Shown piece by piece: positions 20,226-29,947 of a stretch of 64,000 nt of DNA. The DNA is from RBG-16-64-13 sp963718375 (lineage in GTDB: Bacteria; Actinomycetota; Thermoleophilia; RBG-16-64-13). Made by a program: the position numbers and the translations under genes. Numbering within the stretch: position 1 is the stretch's first letter; every line of letters begins with the position of its first letter. The stretch spans positions 48,757 through 112,756 of the forward strand of contig CAVQZD010000002.1 in the NCBI GenBank assembly GCA_963718375.1, given 5' to 3'. Under the pieces are notes generated by a model. That model made no database searches, was not told the origin of the DNA, and was given only the letters and a program-made list of their open reading frames with translations.

Positions 20226-20966
20226 TTGGAGATCCTTTTGACCGAAGAGAAGGTGTTCTGTCCTGGGTGCCCGCGCAGGGGCCTGTTCATGGCGCTCGGG
20301 AAGCACAAGTTCGTCGCCACCGGTGACGTCGTCTGCTCGTTGGCAGATGCTCGGCCGCCGAGGCCCAAACCGCGGCCTCACGGAGCCCCGGGTGGTGGGG
20401 CCCATGGAGCGTCGGGTGGGGGGCCTCAGGGGGCGCCGGGCCGGGGACCGGAAGGTCCTCGCCGAGAAGTCATGATCGTGGATGGCGGCACCCTCGTGGA
20501 TTCTGGGGCGAGTCTCTTGGAGAGCTTGTCCAAGAATGGCGGCTACGGCGTGAGCATCATCTTTGATGATGGCGCAGTGGCTGCCGTCGGGGGTGAGCAG
20601 GATGTCGATATCCCGAGCCTGTGCCGGGAGCTTGGCTTCGCTCGTATCAGGGAGCTCGATCCGTTTGGGATCAAGGAGATCGGCGACGTCCTCCTAGAAG
20701 AGGCAGAATCCGCGGAGGTCTCGGTGTTGATCGTTCAGGCGCCGTGCCCCGTGAAGTCCGAAGTGAAGCGGCCGGCGTACGGGGTCGACCCCGACAGGTG
20801 CGAAGGCTGCCAGCACTGCTTCAAAGTGGAATGCAGTGCGATGCGGGTCATCACGCGAGATGACGGCGGCGAGCGCGTCGAGATCGAGGCCTCGGATTGC
20901 GCCGGCTGCGGCATCTGTCTGCAGCTGTGCAAGCATGACGCCATCGTCGCGCCTGCGACCCGGTGA
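20226..20966 (+). CDS. Small IorA-like protein with C-terminal double [4Fe-4S] ferredoxin domain
   Basis: Resembles the last part of indolepyruvate:ferredoxin oxidoreductase alpha (IorA), but only 246 residues long against about 600. The start TTEEKVFCPGCPRRGLFMAL matches the opening of the IorA thiamine-diphosphate domain. A Gly/Pro/Ala-rich stretch (about residues 43-80) replaces the middle, then IorA-like sequence resumes (MIVDGGTLVDSGASL..). The C-terminus has CEGCQHCFKVEC and CAGCGICLQLCKHDAI, which should bind two [4Fe-4S] clusters. The pyruvate-side domains are missing. Hidden indels in the low-complexity part are possible. MFS gene follows by 3 bases. Confidence 0.65.
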   Translation: MEILLTEEKVFCPGCPRRGLFMALGKHKFVATGDVVCSLADARPPRPKPRPHGAPGGGAHGASGGGPQGAPGRGPEGPRREVMIVDGGTLVDSGASLLESLSKNGGYGVSIIFDDGAVAAVGGEQDVDIPSLCRELGFARIRELDPFGIKEIGDVLLEEAESAEVSVLIVQAPCPVKSEVKRPAYGVDPDRCEGCQHCFKVECSAMRVITRDDGGERVEIEASDCAGCGICLQLCKHDAIVAPATR

Positions 20967-20969
20967 CCG

Positions 20970-22301
20970 GTGCTCCCCGATTCTGATGATCTGACGGGCA
21001 GGTCGCGGTACCGCTGGATCGTACTCGTCCTGGCGTTCTTGGGAGTCTTCGGGGCGGTCGGTCTCGGCCGCTTCGGCTACAGCGCTATCTTGCCCTCGAT
21101 GCAGGAAGGGCTGCACACCACAAGCGCCACCGCGGGAGCCTTCGCCTCCTGGAACTTCGCGGGCTATCTGATCATGGCGGGTGCGAGCGGAGTACTCTCA
21201 CATCGGTTTGGTGCGCGCATGGTGGTGGGCGTAGGGACGCTGGTGGCCGCGGCAGGCATGCTCCTCACCGGGATGGCCACGGGAGTGGCGTGGGCCTCCG
21301 CGGCCCGGCTGCTCACGGGACTCGGGAGTGGCGCGGTGTTCGTACCCTGTGTGGCGCACATGTCTTCTTGGTTCAGACGAGAGCGGTGGGGAACGGCCTC
21401 CGGGTTCGTGGCTTCTGGACCCGCACTCGCCATGGTGACGGTGGGGCCCGTGGTACCCGCGGTGATCAGCGCGGGGGGAGCGGACGGTTGGCGGACGGCG
21501 TGGTACCTCTTTGCCGGCGTCACGCTCGTTGTCGGGGTTTTGACGCTGATCTTTCAGCGCGATCGTCCCCGCGCTTTGGCCGACAGTACCGGGGCCACGG
21601 AGCCAGGGTGGGATGCGGGCGCCGCGACTCTACCTGAAGCCGGACTCGCTCAGGCCGCACGAGATGGTGGCTCCGGCAGCAAGAGCGGATCGACTGTGCT
21701 GCGTCACGTGCTGCGCTCTGCTTTCACATGGCAGCTGGGCATCACCTACATGGCGTTCGGATTCGCCTACATGATCTACGTGACTTTCTTTCAGAAGCGA
21801 CTCACCGCCGATCTGGGCCTGACCAGCGCAGAGGCCGGAAGCCTGTTCCTTCTTCTGGGAGCGGCCAGCCTGATCTGCGGCTTCTTGTGGGGCGCTATCT
21901 CCGACCGCATCGGGCGGGGACGTGCTCTCTTCATCAACTCTCTCCTGCAGGCGGCTGCAGCCGCCCTGATGGTCTGGTGGCCGACCCTTCCGGGGGTGAT
22001 ACTGTCCGTGCTGCTGTGCGGTCTAACTGCCGTCGCGGTGCCCGGCATCATCGGGGCCGCTTGCGGAGACGAGTTCGGCGCAGGGGCAGCCGCGACTGCG
22101 CTCAGCGCAGTCACCGTCATGATGGGTGTGGGTCAGATGGTGGGACCCTATGTCGCCGGAAAGCTGGCGGATGTGTCCGGCTCACTGGAGCGATCGTACC
22201 TGCTCGCGGCGGGGGCGTACGTTCTGGCCTCCGTGCTCGCGCTATCCCTGCGCAAGGCCTCTCGCGAGCATTTGGCGAGCCGCAAGCGCGCGCTCAAATA
22301 G
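20970..22301 (+). CDS. Major facilitator superfamily transporter
   Basis: A 443-residue MFS permease with 12 predicted membrane segments split by a hydrophilic central loop (about residues 198-240). The segment-1 sequence FGAVGLGRFGYSAILPSMQ and the loop SHRFGARMVVG (a variant of the family's G-x-x-x-D-R-x-G-R-R loop) support the call; SDRIGRGRALF is the matching second-half loop. GTG 20970 starts 3 bases after the IorA-like gene, so they are co-transcribed. The cargo may be an organic acid linked to that protein, but this is a guess. Confidence 0.88.
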   Translation: MLPDSDDLTGRSRYRWIVLVLAFLGVFGAVGLGRFGYSAILPSMQEGLHTTSATAGAFASWNFAGYLIMAGASGVLSHRFGARMVVGVGTLVAAAGMLLTGMATGVAWASAARLLTGLGSGAVFVPCVAHMSSWFRRERWGTASGFVASGPALAMVTVGPVVPAVISAGGADGWRTAWYLFAGVTLVVGVLTLIFQRDRPRALADSTGATEPGWDAGAATLPEAGLAQAARDGGSGSKSGSTVLRHVLRSAFTWQLGITYMAFGFAYMIYVTFFQKRLTADLGLTSAEAGSLFLLLGAASLICGFLWGAISDRIGRGRALFINSLLQAAAAALMVWWPTLPGVILSVLLCGLTAVAVPGIIGAACGDEFGAGAAATALSAVTVMMGVGQMVGPYVAGKLADVSGSLERSYLLAAGAYVLASVLALSLRKASREHLASRKRALK

Positions 22302-22314
22302 GGACGCGCGCTAG

Positions 22315-24533
22315 CTACACATCCTCCTGCGCGCGAGGCACGAAGCCGTACTCCTCGCTGCGGAACACTTCCTCTTTGAGCTCCTCGTCCTTGGCCTTGT
22401 AGACCTTGCAGATGAGGCAGGTCAGATCGGGCGAGCCGTACATGGGGTCCAGGTGATCGTTGCTGGTGAGCACGTTGGGGTTGCTGATGAACACCCCGTG
22501 GTAACCCTCGGCGGGCTCCTCCGGATAGAAGCAGTTTGCGGTCGCCATCAGCACACCCTTCTTGATGCCCGGGAAGCAGCGCAGCTTCTGGCGGATGCGG
22601 CCCCGCGGTGACTCGATCCAGACGATGTCGCCGTCCTCGACGCCGTACAGGGCGGCCGTCTCGGGGTGTAGCTGGCAGGTGGGGAACTCCATGAAGCTCC
22701 GCAGCCAGGGGATATTGCGGTACTGGCCCAAGAAGTAGAAGGGCTGACGGTACCCACTGCTCATGACCAGCGGATACTCCTTGTACAGCTCTGGGGTGGA
22801 TACTGGGCTCTCGCCCGGCTCGCTGAATACCGGCAGGCCGTCATAGCCCAGCGACTCCAGGTGCTGGCTCTTGAACTCGAACTTGCCCGAGGGGGTGGGG
22901 AAGCCTCCGCCCTCTCTCCAGTAGTCGGTCTTGTACTTGTAGTACACCTGGTCGGGACCCCAGCAGCCGCTCACCAGCCGCTCGCCGAACTCCTTGAAGG
23001 TCAGAGGTTCGCCATCCTTGCCCTCTCCGCGCCTGATCTGATAGTCGAGCATGTCCTCGACGGTGGGCCACCACTTGTCGGGTACCACCCGGCGGCCGAC
23101 CTCGTTGAAGATCCAGGCGTCCGACTTGGCTTCACCCGGCGGATCGATGACCCTGTTATGGGCCTCGATCATGAAGCGCGGGTGCATGTCGTAGACGTCG
23201 TCCAGCTCTAGCCAGTGGGCCGCCGGCAGCACGATATCGGCCGCTTCAGCCATGGGACCCATGAAGAGGTCGGTGTGGCTCATGAACTCGACACTCTCGA
23301 TGGCTTTGACCACTTCGTTGGTGTTGGCCATGTGCACGATCTGCTGGCCGCCGACGCTGAACCACACCTTGATGGGGGCCTCTCCGGCCAGGAGCTTCTT
23401 GACCATGGTGTCGGGGTTACAGGTACGGGTGGCGCCCATCTTGAAGCGGTCGCCGCCGATGATCTTGCTCTTCATCTCGTCGGTGATGGGCAGTTCTAGG
23501 TTGAAGTCCTCGATAAGGCCCGTGTCGGGGAGCACCCAGCTGATCATGCTGCCCGGCGCCTCGATATTGCCTGCCAGGCCCATGAGGCAGGTGATGGCCC
23601 GCAGGGTGTGCCCGCAGTTGGCCTGGCGCTCGAGCGAGCTGCCGACCTGGATGGTGCCCGGCGTGTCGATGGCCCACATGCGGGCGGCCTCGATGACATG
23701 CTCCTTGGGTATCCAGCAGATGTCGGAGACCTTCTCGGGCGTCCATTCCTTGACGCGCTCCCTGCAGTTCGTCGAAGCCGTAGGTCCAGTCGCCGACGAA
23801 CTCCTTGTCCCACAGCTCCTCTTCTATGATCACGTTCATCATGCCCAGAGCCAGGGCGCAGTCGGTGCCCGGGCGGGGCTGGATCCACAGAGTGGCGCGG
23901 GTAGCGTAGGCGCTGGCGCGCGGGTCGATGATGATGAGGTTCTTGCAGTAGTCGAGCGACCGCATGTACCAGTAGCACATCTCTGAGTCGGCGCTACTGA
24001 TCTCGAGCTGCTTGGCCCACATGATCTGCGTCTTGGGGAACTCGCCGCCCCAACCGTGGTAGTCGCAGTAGAGCCGGCCGTAGCCGGTGACCGAGTGCGT
24101 AGAGGCCCAGGCGCGGGCTGTGGCACACGTAGCCTGGGGTGATGGCGTTACCTGTGCCCAGCGAACGGGCCAGCCGCATGGTGTAGCGGTTGTAGCCGCG
24201 GCCGGTACCCTGCGAGATGGCGATGCTCTGCGGCCCCGGGTCGGCGATGGCCGCCTTCATCTTGTCGGCGATGGTGTCCAGGGCCTCGTCCCACGAGATG
24301 CGCTTCCACTGGCCGGTGCCCTTCTTGCCCACCTGCTTCATGGGGTACTTGATGCGGTAGGGGTTGTCGATGTGCTGGATGCTCGAGAGGCCCTTTGAGC
24401 ACATGGTGCCGCCGGTGAGCGAATCGGGGTTGCCCTCGATGTGCACCACCACGCCGTCTTCTTTGGTCACTTTGACGCCGCAGCCACCGTGACAGCTCTT
24501 GCAGGTGGAGTAGACGATCTCTCTCTTGGCCAT
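22315..24533 (-). CDS. Molybdopterin oxidoreductase (DMSO-reductase family) catalytic subunit, two apparent +1 frameshifts
   Basis: Cytoplasmic-type Mo/W-bisMGD enzyme. The N-terminal [4Fe-4S] ligands are Cys11, 14, 18 and 45 (CKSCHGGC...C), and there is no Tat signal. Cys137 in GYVCHSPR is a candidate Mo ligand (inference). The frame breaks near 24100 and near 23775. Removing one base at each joins STHSVTGYGRLYCDYHGWGG and then GFDELQERVKEWTPEKVSD, giving about 739 residues. The rest carries MoCo-binding motifs (ASSL-type TIQVGSSLERQANCG, LPAAHWLE, TPSGKFEF). Last gene of the ferredoxin-NrfD-Mo operon; substrate not identifiable. Confidence 0.86.
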
Positions 24534-24564
24534 GTGTTCTCCTAGATTCCTAGAGAGCCGCGCG

Positions 24565-25531
24565 CTAGTAGGCGCGGGCCTTGGGTAGCAGCGGCCTGTA
24601 GATGCCCGACCTTGAGCACTCCATACTTGAGTGAGAAGGCTCCGATGGTGTGGCAGACGATCGCGAAGATCAGGAGCTCCGTGGAAGCCTCTTGGCCTGT
24701 GAAGTAGCTGACCACCGAGATGACGAGCGGCACCGCGATGCCCAAGGCGACGATGCCCAGCCAGAAGACCCAAGCCATGTGACCCCTGATCAGCTCCTTG
24801 ACCGAGAGCCCGGCGGTGGTCGACTGGTAGTTGGCGTTGACCAAGTAGACGATGATGAGCAAGGCGTTGATGATGAGGAGCAGGCGGGTCACGGACTCGG
24901 CCGTGCCTATCAGGTCCTCGCCCAGCACCAGACCCACCGCCATGAACAGAGCCAGGCCGTCCGCCACTCCCATGATGAGGAACACGAAGGGCAAGAGGCC
25001 GGTGTTCCAGAAGGGGACGCTCTTGCAGTAGCTCATGGCGAAGCCGCAGTAGACGGCGGTCACCACGCAGGTGAGCCCTGCGAAGACCATGAGTATCCAG
25101 TTGGCGATCTGGATGGCCGTGCCGGTCTGCACGTCATAGGCGATCAGACCCTGGAGCAAGAGCTGCACGGCCGCGAAGCCCAAGAAGATCATCGTGAAGA
25201 CGATGCCCCGTGCGAACCACGAGGTCTTCCACGCGTTACTCACCGGGGGGAAGGCCCTCCAGAAGCGCCAGGGCTTGCCCAGGTAGAGGAAGTGTAGGGG
25301 CAGTTTGAAGACCGCTATGCCTACCCAACCCAGTATCCCGCCCCAGAAAGCGGCCTCCGGATACGACTGGCTGAAGAAGAGCGAGACCAGATAGAGCCCG
25401 GTACCGAGGGCCGAGAAGACTTCGGCCAGCCACACGAGCAGGCCCTTGCCCTGGATCCACTCGGCCTGAGCCATGGGCTTGATCATCCATTCGTGAGTGA
25501 CCATCCATTGGCGTGCAGTCCGTGCGTTCAT
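24565..25531 (-). CDS. NrfD/PsrC-type membrane subunit, apparent +1 frameshift near the end
   Basis: Integral membrane quinone-interacting subunit of a complex iron-sulfur molybdoenzyme. About eight hydrophobic segments cover residues 30-310, with FKLPLHFLYLGKPWRFWRAF as the family-typical loop. As read, the last residues are out of frame; removing one G from the GGG near 24610 yields KVGIYRPLLPKARAY and a stop at 24565-24567. The start at 25531 has AGGAG upstream and lies 12 bases after the ferredoxin stop. It is followed by the Mo subunit start 31 bases downstream. Confidence 0.85.
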
Positions 25532-25543
25532 TGAGCAGCTCTC

Positions 25544-26318
25544 CTAGCGGTCGTGCTTCTTGGCGAGTTTCGGTACGGACGGCGCGTAGACCGTGCTGAG
25601 ATGCTGGATGTGGCTGCCCGTCTGCGCTTCGACGGGCGCCTTGTTGCTGGGAGCTCCGCCAAGCTTGTAGTCTATATAGTAGAACAGAAGGCTCGGTGCC
25701 GTACTCGGGGTGCAGGGCGAAGCCGTCCCTCTGCTTGATGAGCTTCGACGCTTCGCTCTCCGGATCGTCCAGGTCGCCGAACGTCAGGGCTCTCGCTTGG
25801 CAGATGTTGACACACGCGGGAGTAGCCTCGCGGTCGACCCCGGGCCTCAGTCCCTTCTCCTGGCCTGCGTCGATACGCTCCATGCAGAAGTTGCACTTCA
25901 TGGTGGTGCCCACTGTGTGGGGATAGAGCTCCTTGCCCTTCTTCTCGAACTGGGTCTTCTCATGGCCGGGGAAGTAGCCGGGGTCACGCTTGCGCGACAG
26001 GTAGGTGCGGTTCTGATAGGGGCAGGCGATGACGCAATACCGGCAACCGAAGCACTTCTTGGGGTCGACGGCCACGATGCCGTCCTCACGCTTGTGGGAG
26101 GCCTCGGTGGGGCAGACCTCCACGCACGGAGCCTCTTTGCATTGGTTGCATCTGACCGGGTAGGTAGAAACGTCCACGTCGACCCCGTCGTCTACCTCGA
26201 GGGCTATCAGTCGGGGCCAGGTGACCCCCATCGGAAGGAAGTGCTCGATGCGACAAGCAGCTACGCACGCGTGACAACGGGTGCACTTGGCGAGGTTGAT
26301 GACCATGCCCCATCTCAT
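25544..26318 (-). CDS. Four-cluster ferredoxin subunit (PsrB/DmsB/NrfC type), apparent +1 frameshift near the end
   Basis: Carries electrons between the Mo subunit and the membrane subunit. Four [4Fe-4S] motifs are visible: CTRCHACVAAC (residues 12-22), CNQCKEAPCVEVC, CFGCRYCVIACPYQN and CNFCMERI...CVNIC. As read, the frame runs on into nonsense overlapping the NrfD gene. Removing one base near 25675 gives SVLYIDYKLGGAPSNK and a stop at 25544-25546 (about 258 aa), which fits the family. It is the first gene of the three-gene unit. M5 (MVINLAKC) is an alternative start. Confidence 0.86.
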
Positions 26319-26402
26319 CCCCTGCTACCTCCTGACGACCGGCACTTCACGGAGCGTTGCGATAACACGCCGCCGATATCGACATATTACTCTGCGTAAC
26401 GG

Positions 26403-26499
26403 CAATATTGTAGGTTGATTAAGCTGCGGTTGCAAGACATCGATCACATCAGCAGCAGCGGGAGCCCCAAGGGTAGCCTCGCATCGTTAATGCATTAAC
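26403..26499. promoter_or_regulatory. AT-rich divergent control region with palindrome GTTAATGCATTAAC
   Basis: The 330 bases between the ferredoxin gene (minus strand) and the binding-protein gene (plus strand) are clearly more AT-rich than the surroundings. They contain a perfect 14-bp palindrome (26486-26499) and CAATATTG (26403-26410). It is a likely promoter and regulator-binding region for the molybdoenzyme operon. The regulator is unknown. Confidence 0.45.
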
Positions 26500-26648
26500 C
26501 ATATTAGCCCGCGCCCCACGGAGTCGCAAGTGCTGCCTTAAGATCGCGGATTCACACATGCCGGCCACAGACGGTATCCTTGCGCCGGAGTACGGAAACG
26601 TCCGCCCGGCCTATTGCGGGGCTGCACAGACTGCGGAGGAAGATTCGC

Positions 26649-27998
26649 ATGCGTAAGAGAGATCTGGTCATCCTGCTGCTGGTACTTCTGGCGGCAGCCG
26701 GGACAGCGTTCACATCAGGGTGCGGGCGACAGACGGTCGACCTCAGCCCCACGACCACGCTCGCGAGCGGCGACTCCGGTGACGACACCAGCACTACGCT
26801 GCCTCCCTCCGAGGACCCTATACGGATCGTCTTCAATGGGGAGATCAGCGGTGGTCTCGTCTATGACACCGCTCTAGTGAGCAAGGGTGTCAACACTGCG
26901 CTCGAGATGTTGGGTAACAGGCTGGCGGATTGGTCGATCGACTACCAGGAGATCGACAACAAGGGTGACTCTGTGCTGGCTGTACAGCAGACGAGAGAGT
27001 TGGTGCAGACGGACACAGACGATGATGGCAAGAAGGACCGAGAGGCGGTGGACTTCATCTGCGGCCCCCTATCTTCGTCTGATGTAGCCGCCATCACCTA
27101 CTTCCTGGCCCAGAGGGAGGACGAGACCGAGAGGGTGCCTCAGTGTTCCGTTACGGGGCAACCCAGAGAGAACATAACCACCTCAGGAGACGTGGGGTTC
27201 ATCCCCAACGGCATCTACAGCTCCTATGGCTACTACCTGGGCAAGTTCGCCGCCGAGACGATGCACTTCAAGACGGTCAACTGCATCCACTACGCGGATC
27301 GCATCGCTGAAGAGATGCAGGCCGGCTTCGAACGTAGCTTCACGGCCAGCGGGGGGACGATCACGAGTTTGACCTACGTGCCCTCGACGACAGTCGACTT
27401 CGCCCCCAACTTCGCGAGCATGTTGCCCGCGGACTGCACCATGTTCTGGATCCGCGGCACCGGCGCCATCCCCTTCGTCAGCCAGTACGCGGCCTCGGGT
27501 CTCACGGGGCAGCTGCTCGTGCCGCAGTCCAGCAACTACAGCGAATCGCAACTTGAGTACCTCCAGGCCCTCGGTCTGAACGTTGACATGATCGCCTGTG
27601 ACGTGTACACGCCGATGCTGGACAACGCGGCGAACAGCGAGTTCATCGCCGCCTACCAGAAGCTATACCCGGGCGACTACCCGACGCCTGAGGTCTTCGG
27701 AGGCTGGCAGGCCATCATGCTGTACGGTAAGGCGGTGGAGACACTCGCCAGCCAGCGAAGCGAGGGAATACGGACGCGCGAGGGCGAACTGGTCGATCCG
27801 CGTAACCCGGTGGATGTGATCGCGATGATGTCCACCCTGTCCATGGACACACCGGCCGGCGCCATCACGATGAGTGAGTACGGCAAGACATACGTAGCCA
27901 CTCGGGACTTCTACATCCTCCGTTCCAGGGATGCCGGAGGGGGCAGGGTCGCCTGGGCGCCGCTCTACACTTACTCCCAGGTGCTGATGGGTCAGTAG
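26649..27998 (+). CDS. Lipoprotein periplasmic-binding protein, branched-chain-amino-acid (LivJ) type
   Basis: Type I periplasmic binding protein fold, anchored as a lipoprotein. MRKRDLVILLLVLLAAAG is the signal peptide, with the lipobox FTSGC at Cys25. A Thr/Ser/Asp-rich linker (about 30-57) precedes the binding domain (about 59-449). ATG 26649 follows GGAGGAAG. The protein is full length (449 aa). No permease or ATPase gene is next to it, so it may work with a transporter encoded elsewhere or serve a sensor. Ligand unknown. Confidence 0.82.
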   Translation: MRKRDLVILLLVLLAAAGTAFTSGCGRQTVDLSPTTTLASGDSGDDTSTTLPPSEDPIRIVFNGEISGGLVYDTALVSKGVNTALEMLGNRLADWSIDYQEIDNKGDSVLAVQQTRELVQTDTDDDGKKDREAVDFICGPLSSSDVAAITYFLAQREDETERVPQCSVTGQPRENITTSGDVGFIPNGIYSSYGYYLGKFAAETMHFKTVNCIHYADRIAEEMQAGFERSFTASGGTITSLTYVPSTTVDFAPNFASMLPADCTMFWIRGTGAIPFVSQYAASGLTGQLLVPQSSNYSESQLEYLQALGLNVDMIACDVYTPMLDNAANSEFIAAYQKLYPGDYPTPEVFGGWQAIMLYGKAVETLASQRSEGIRTREGELVDPRNPVDVIAMMSTLSMDTPAGAITMSEYGKTYVATRDFYILRSRDAGGGRVAWAPLYTYSQVLMGQ

Positions 27999-28093
27999 AC
28001 AGACCGATATAGTCCGTTCGTAAAACGGTATACTCATACCAATACGACACTTCGGTCGTGCCTACACCAAGCCGAGCATTTGGGAGCATTCGC

Positions 28094-29053
28094 GTGAAAG
28101 TCGCAGATGTCAAAAAGGTAGCTATCTTCGGGGCGGGCACCATGGGTCCCGGCCTAGCCCAGACCTTCGCGGTCGCGGGGTACCAGGTCAGCGTATACAC
28201 CCGCAGGCAGGAGACGCTGGACAAGGCCAAGAGCGTCACCATGCAGAACCTCAAGACCTTCGTAGAGAGCGGCATCCTCGAGCAGGAGGACCTGCAACCC
28301 GCCTACGATCGCGTCAGTTGGACTCTGTCGGTGGAAGAAGCAGGCAAGGACGCCGACCTGGTCGTCGAGACGGTGGCCGAGAAGAAGGACATCAAGCAGG
28401 AGCTCTACGCGGCGCTGGACAAGATATGTCCCGAGCGCACCATCTTCACCAGCAACACCTCATACCTGAACATCTACGACATCATGCCGGAGTCGCGGCT
28501 GCCGCAGACGGTCATCGCCCACTGGTTCGCTCCGCCTCACGTGATCCCCTTGGTAGAGGTGGTCAAGGGCGAGAAGACCAGCCAGGACACCGTCGACTTC
28601 GTGGTGGAGCTGCTCACCAAGGTCGGCAAGGTGCCGTGCGTGATCGAGAAGTTCGTCCCCGGCTTCTGCGTCAACCGCTTCCTGCGCATCATCGGCCGTG
28701 AGTGCTTCTTCTTGCTCGACAACGGCTACATGACGGCGGAGCAGCTCGACCTGGCGGTCAAGGCCAGCATCATCCCGAGGGCCATGGTGCTCGGGTTCGT
28801 GCAGCGGTATGACTTCACGGGCATCGACCTGAGCTACAACAACCTGCAGAATCCGGACTACCTGGAGCCGCCCATCGACAACCAGCCCAAGAGCCTCAAG
28901 GAGCTCATGGACAAGGGTGACATGGGAGTCAAGACGGGCAAGGGCTTCTTCGACTACAGCGACCGCCCGCTCGAGCAGGTGCTCGCGGAGCGCGATGCCG
29001 CCATGATCAAGGTCTTCGAGGACGTCAAAGACCTCATCACCAAGCACATCTGA
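28094..29053 (+). CDS. 3-hydroxyacyl-CoA dehydrogenase family protein (carnitine-dehydrogenase-like size)
   Basis: NAD-dependent oxidation of a 3-hydroxy acid or its CoA ester. The Rossmann motif is FGAGTMGPG (residues 12-20), and the C-terminal dimerisation domain has GFCVNRFLRIIGRE. Length is 319 aa from GTG 28094; an earlier in-frame start at 28058 is less likely. The next gene encodes a BKACE enzyme, 43 bases downstream. The pair dehydrogenase plus BKACE is how L-carnitine is converted by way of 3-dehydrocarnitine in other bacteria, so this could be a carnitine dehydrogenase. Other beta-hydroxy acids remain possible. Confidence 0.85.
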   Translation: MKVADVKKVAIFGAGTMGPGLAQTFAVAGYQVSVYTRRQETLDKAKSVTMQNLKTFVESGILEQEDLQPAYDRVSWTLSVEEAGKDADLVVETVAEKKDIKQELYAALDKICPERTIFTSNTSYLNIYDIMPESRLPQTVIAHWFAPPHVIPLVEVVKGEKTSQDTVDFVVELLTKVGKVPCVIEKFVPGFCVNRFLRIIGRECFFLLDNGYMTAEQLDLAVKASIIPRAMVLGFVQRYDFTGIDLSYNNLQNPDYLEPPIDNQPKSLKELMDKGDMGVKTGKGFFDYSDRPLEQVLAERDAAMIKVFEDVKDLITKHI

Positions 29054-29096
29054 CCCGACATCGACGCCGACTTTTCGACGAGGAGAGAGGACTGAT

Positions 29097-29936
29097 ATGA
29101 GCAAGCTGATCATCACCTGCGCCCTGTGCGGGGTGGGCACCACCAAAGAACAGAACCCCAACACCCCTATCACGCCCGACGAGATAGCCGCCGACGGCCT
29201 GGAGTGCGTTAAGGCCGGGGCCTCAATACTCCACATCCATGTGCGCGATGCGAACGGCGTCAACGCCATGGACAAGGACATCTTCGTAGAAGTCGTGGGC
29301 AAGATCCGCGAGAAGGTGGCCGCCGCTGGTCTGGACGTGGTCATCAACGTCACCACCTCCGGCTCCAAGTTCACCTACGAGCAGCGCATGAGCCACTTGG
29401 CGCTGGTCAAGCCCGAGATGTGCTCGTACGACCCCGGCACGATGAACTGGGCCAACAGCTACGTGTTCTTGAACGAGCCCAAGTTCCTGGAGGAGCTGGG
29501 CACCCTCACCCAAGAGTTGGGTGTCAAGCCTGAGATCGAGATCTTCGACGCCGGCATGATCGGCAACACCAATCACTATCTCAAGAACGGGTTCCTCCAG
29601 GCGCCGCTTCACTGCCAGTTCGTTCTCGGTGTTCCCGGCGGTATGCCCGGCACCGTAGAGTCCCTGGCCTACCTGCTCCCCAAGATCCCGGCAGGTTCTA
29701 CCTGGTCCATCTCGGGCATCGGCAAGTACCACATGCCCTGCATGCTCATGGGCCTGGCCGAGGGCTGCAACGGCCTGAGGGTGGGTCTCGAAGACAACAT
29801 CTTCTTCTCGAAGGGCGTGATGGCCACCAACCCGCAGCTGGTGGCCCGTGCGGTAGAGCTCGGCAAGCTCGCCGGTCGTGAGATCGCCAACGCTGCAGAT
29901 ACGCGCGAGATCCTGGGCCTCACCAAAAAGGTCTGA
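29097..29936 (+). CDS. Beta-keto acid cleavage enzyme (BKACE, DUF849)
   Basis: BKACE enzymes (Kce is the founding member) transfer the acetyl end of a beta-keto acid to an acyl-CoA. The 279-residue protein has the Zn-site motif LHIHVRD (His46, His48, Arg50), the TTSG segment (about residues 84-87), and the GVPGGMPGT and SISGIGKYH regions typical of the family. Start ATG 29097 has GAGAGAGGA upstream. It sits between a matching dehydrogenase and an SDR, so the three probably form a catabolic operon. Which beta-keto acid is used cannot be read from the sequence. Confidence 0.9.
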   Translation: MSKLIITCALCGVGTTKEQNPNTPITPDEIAADGLECVKAGASILHIHVRDANGVNAMDKDIFVEVVGKIREKVAAAGLDVVINVTTSGSKFTYEQRMSHLALVKPEMCSYDPGTMNWANSYVFLNEPKFLEELGTLTQELGVKPEIEIFDAGMIGNTNHYLKNGFLQAPLHCQFVLGVPGGMPGTVESLAYLLPKIPAGSTWSISGIGKYHMPCMLMGLAEGCNGLRVGLEDNIFFSKGVMATNPQLVARAVELGKLAGREIANAADTREILGLTKKV

Positions 29937-29947
29937 GAGGGGACACC

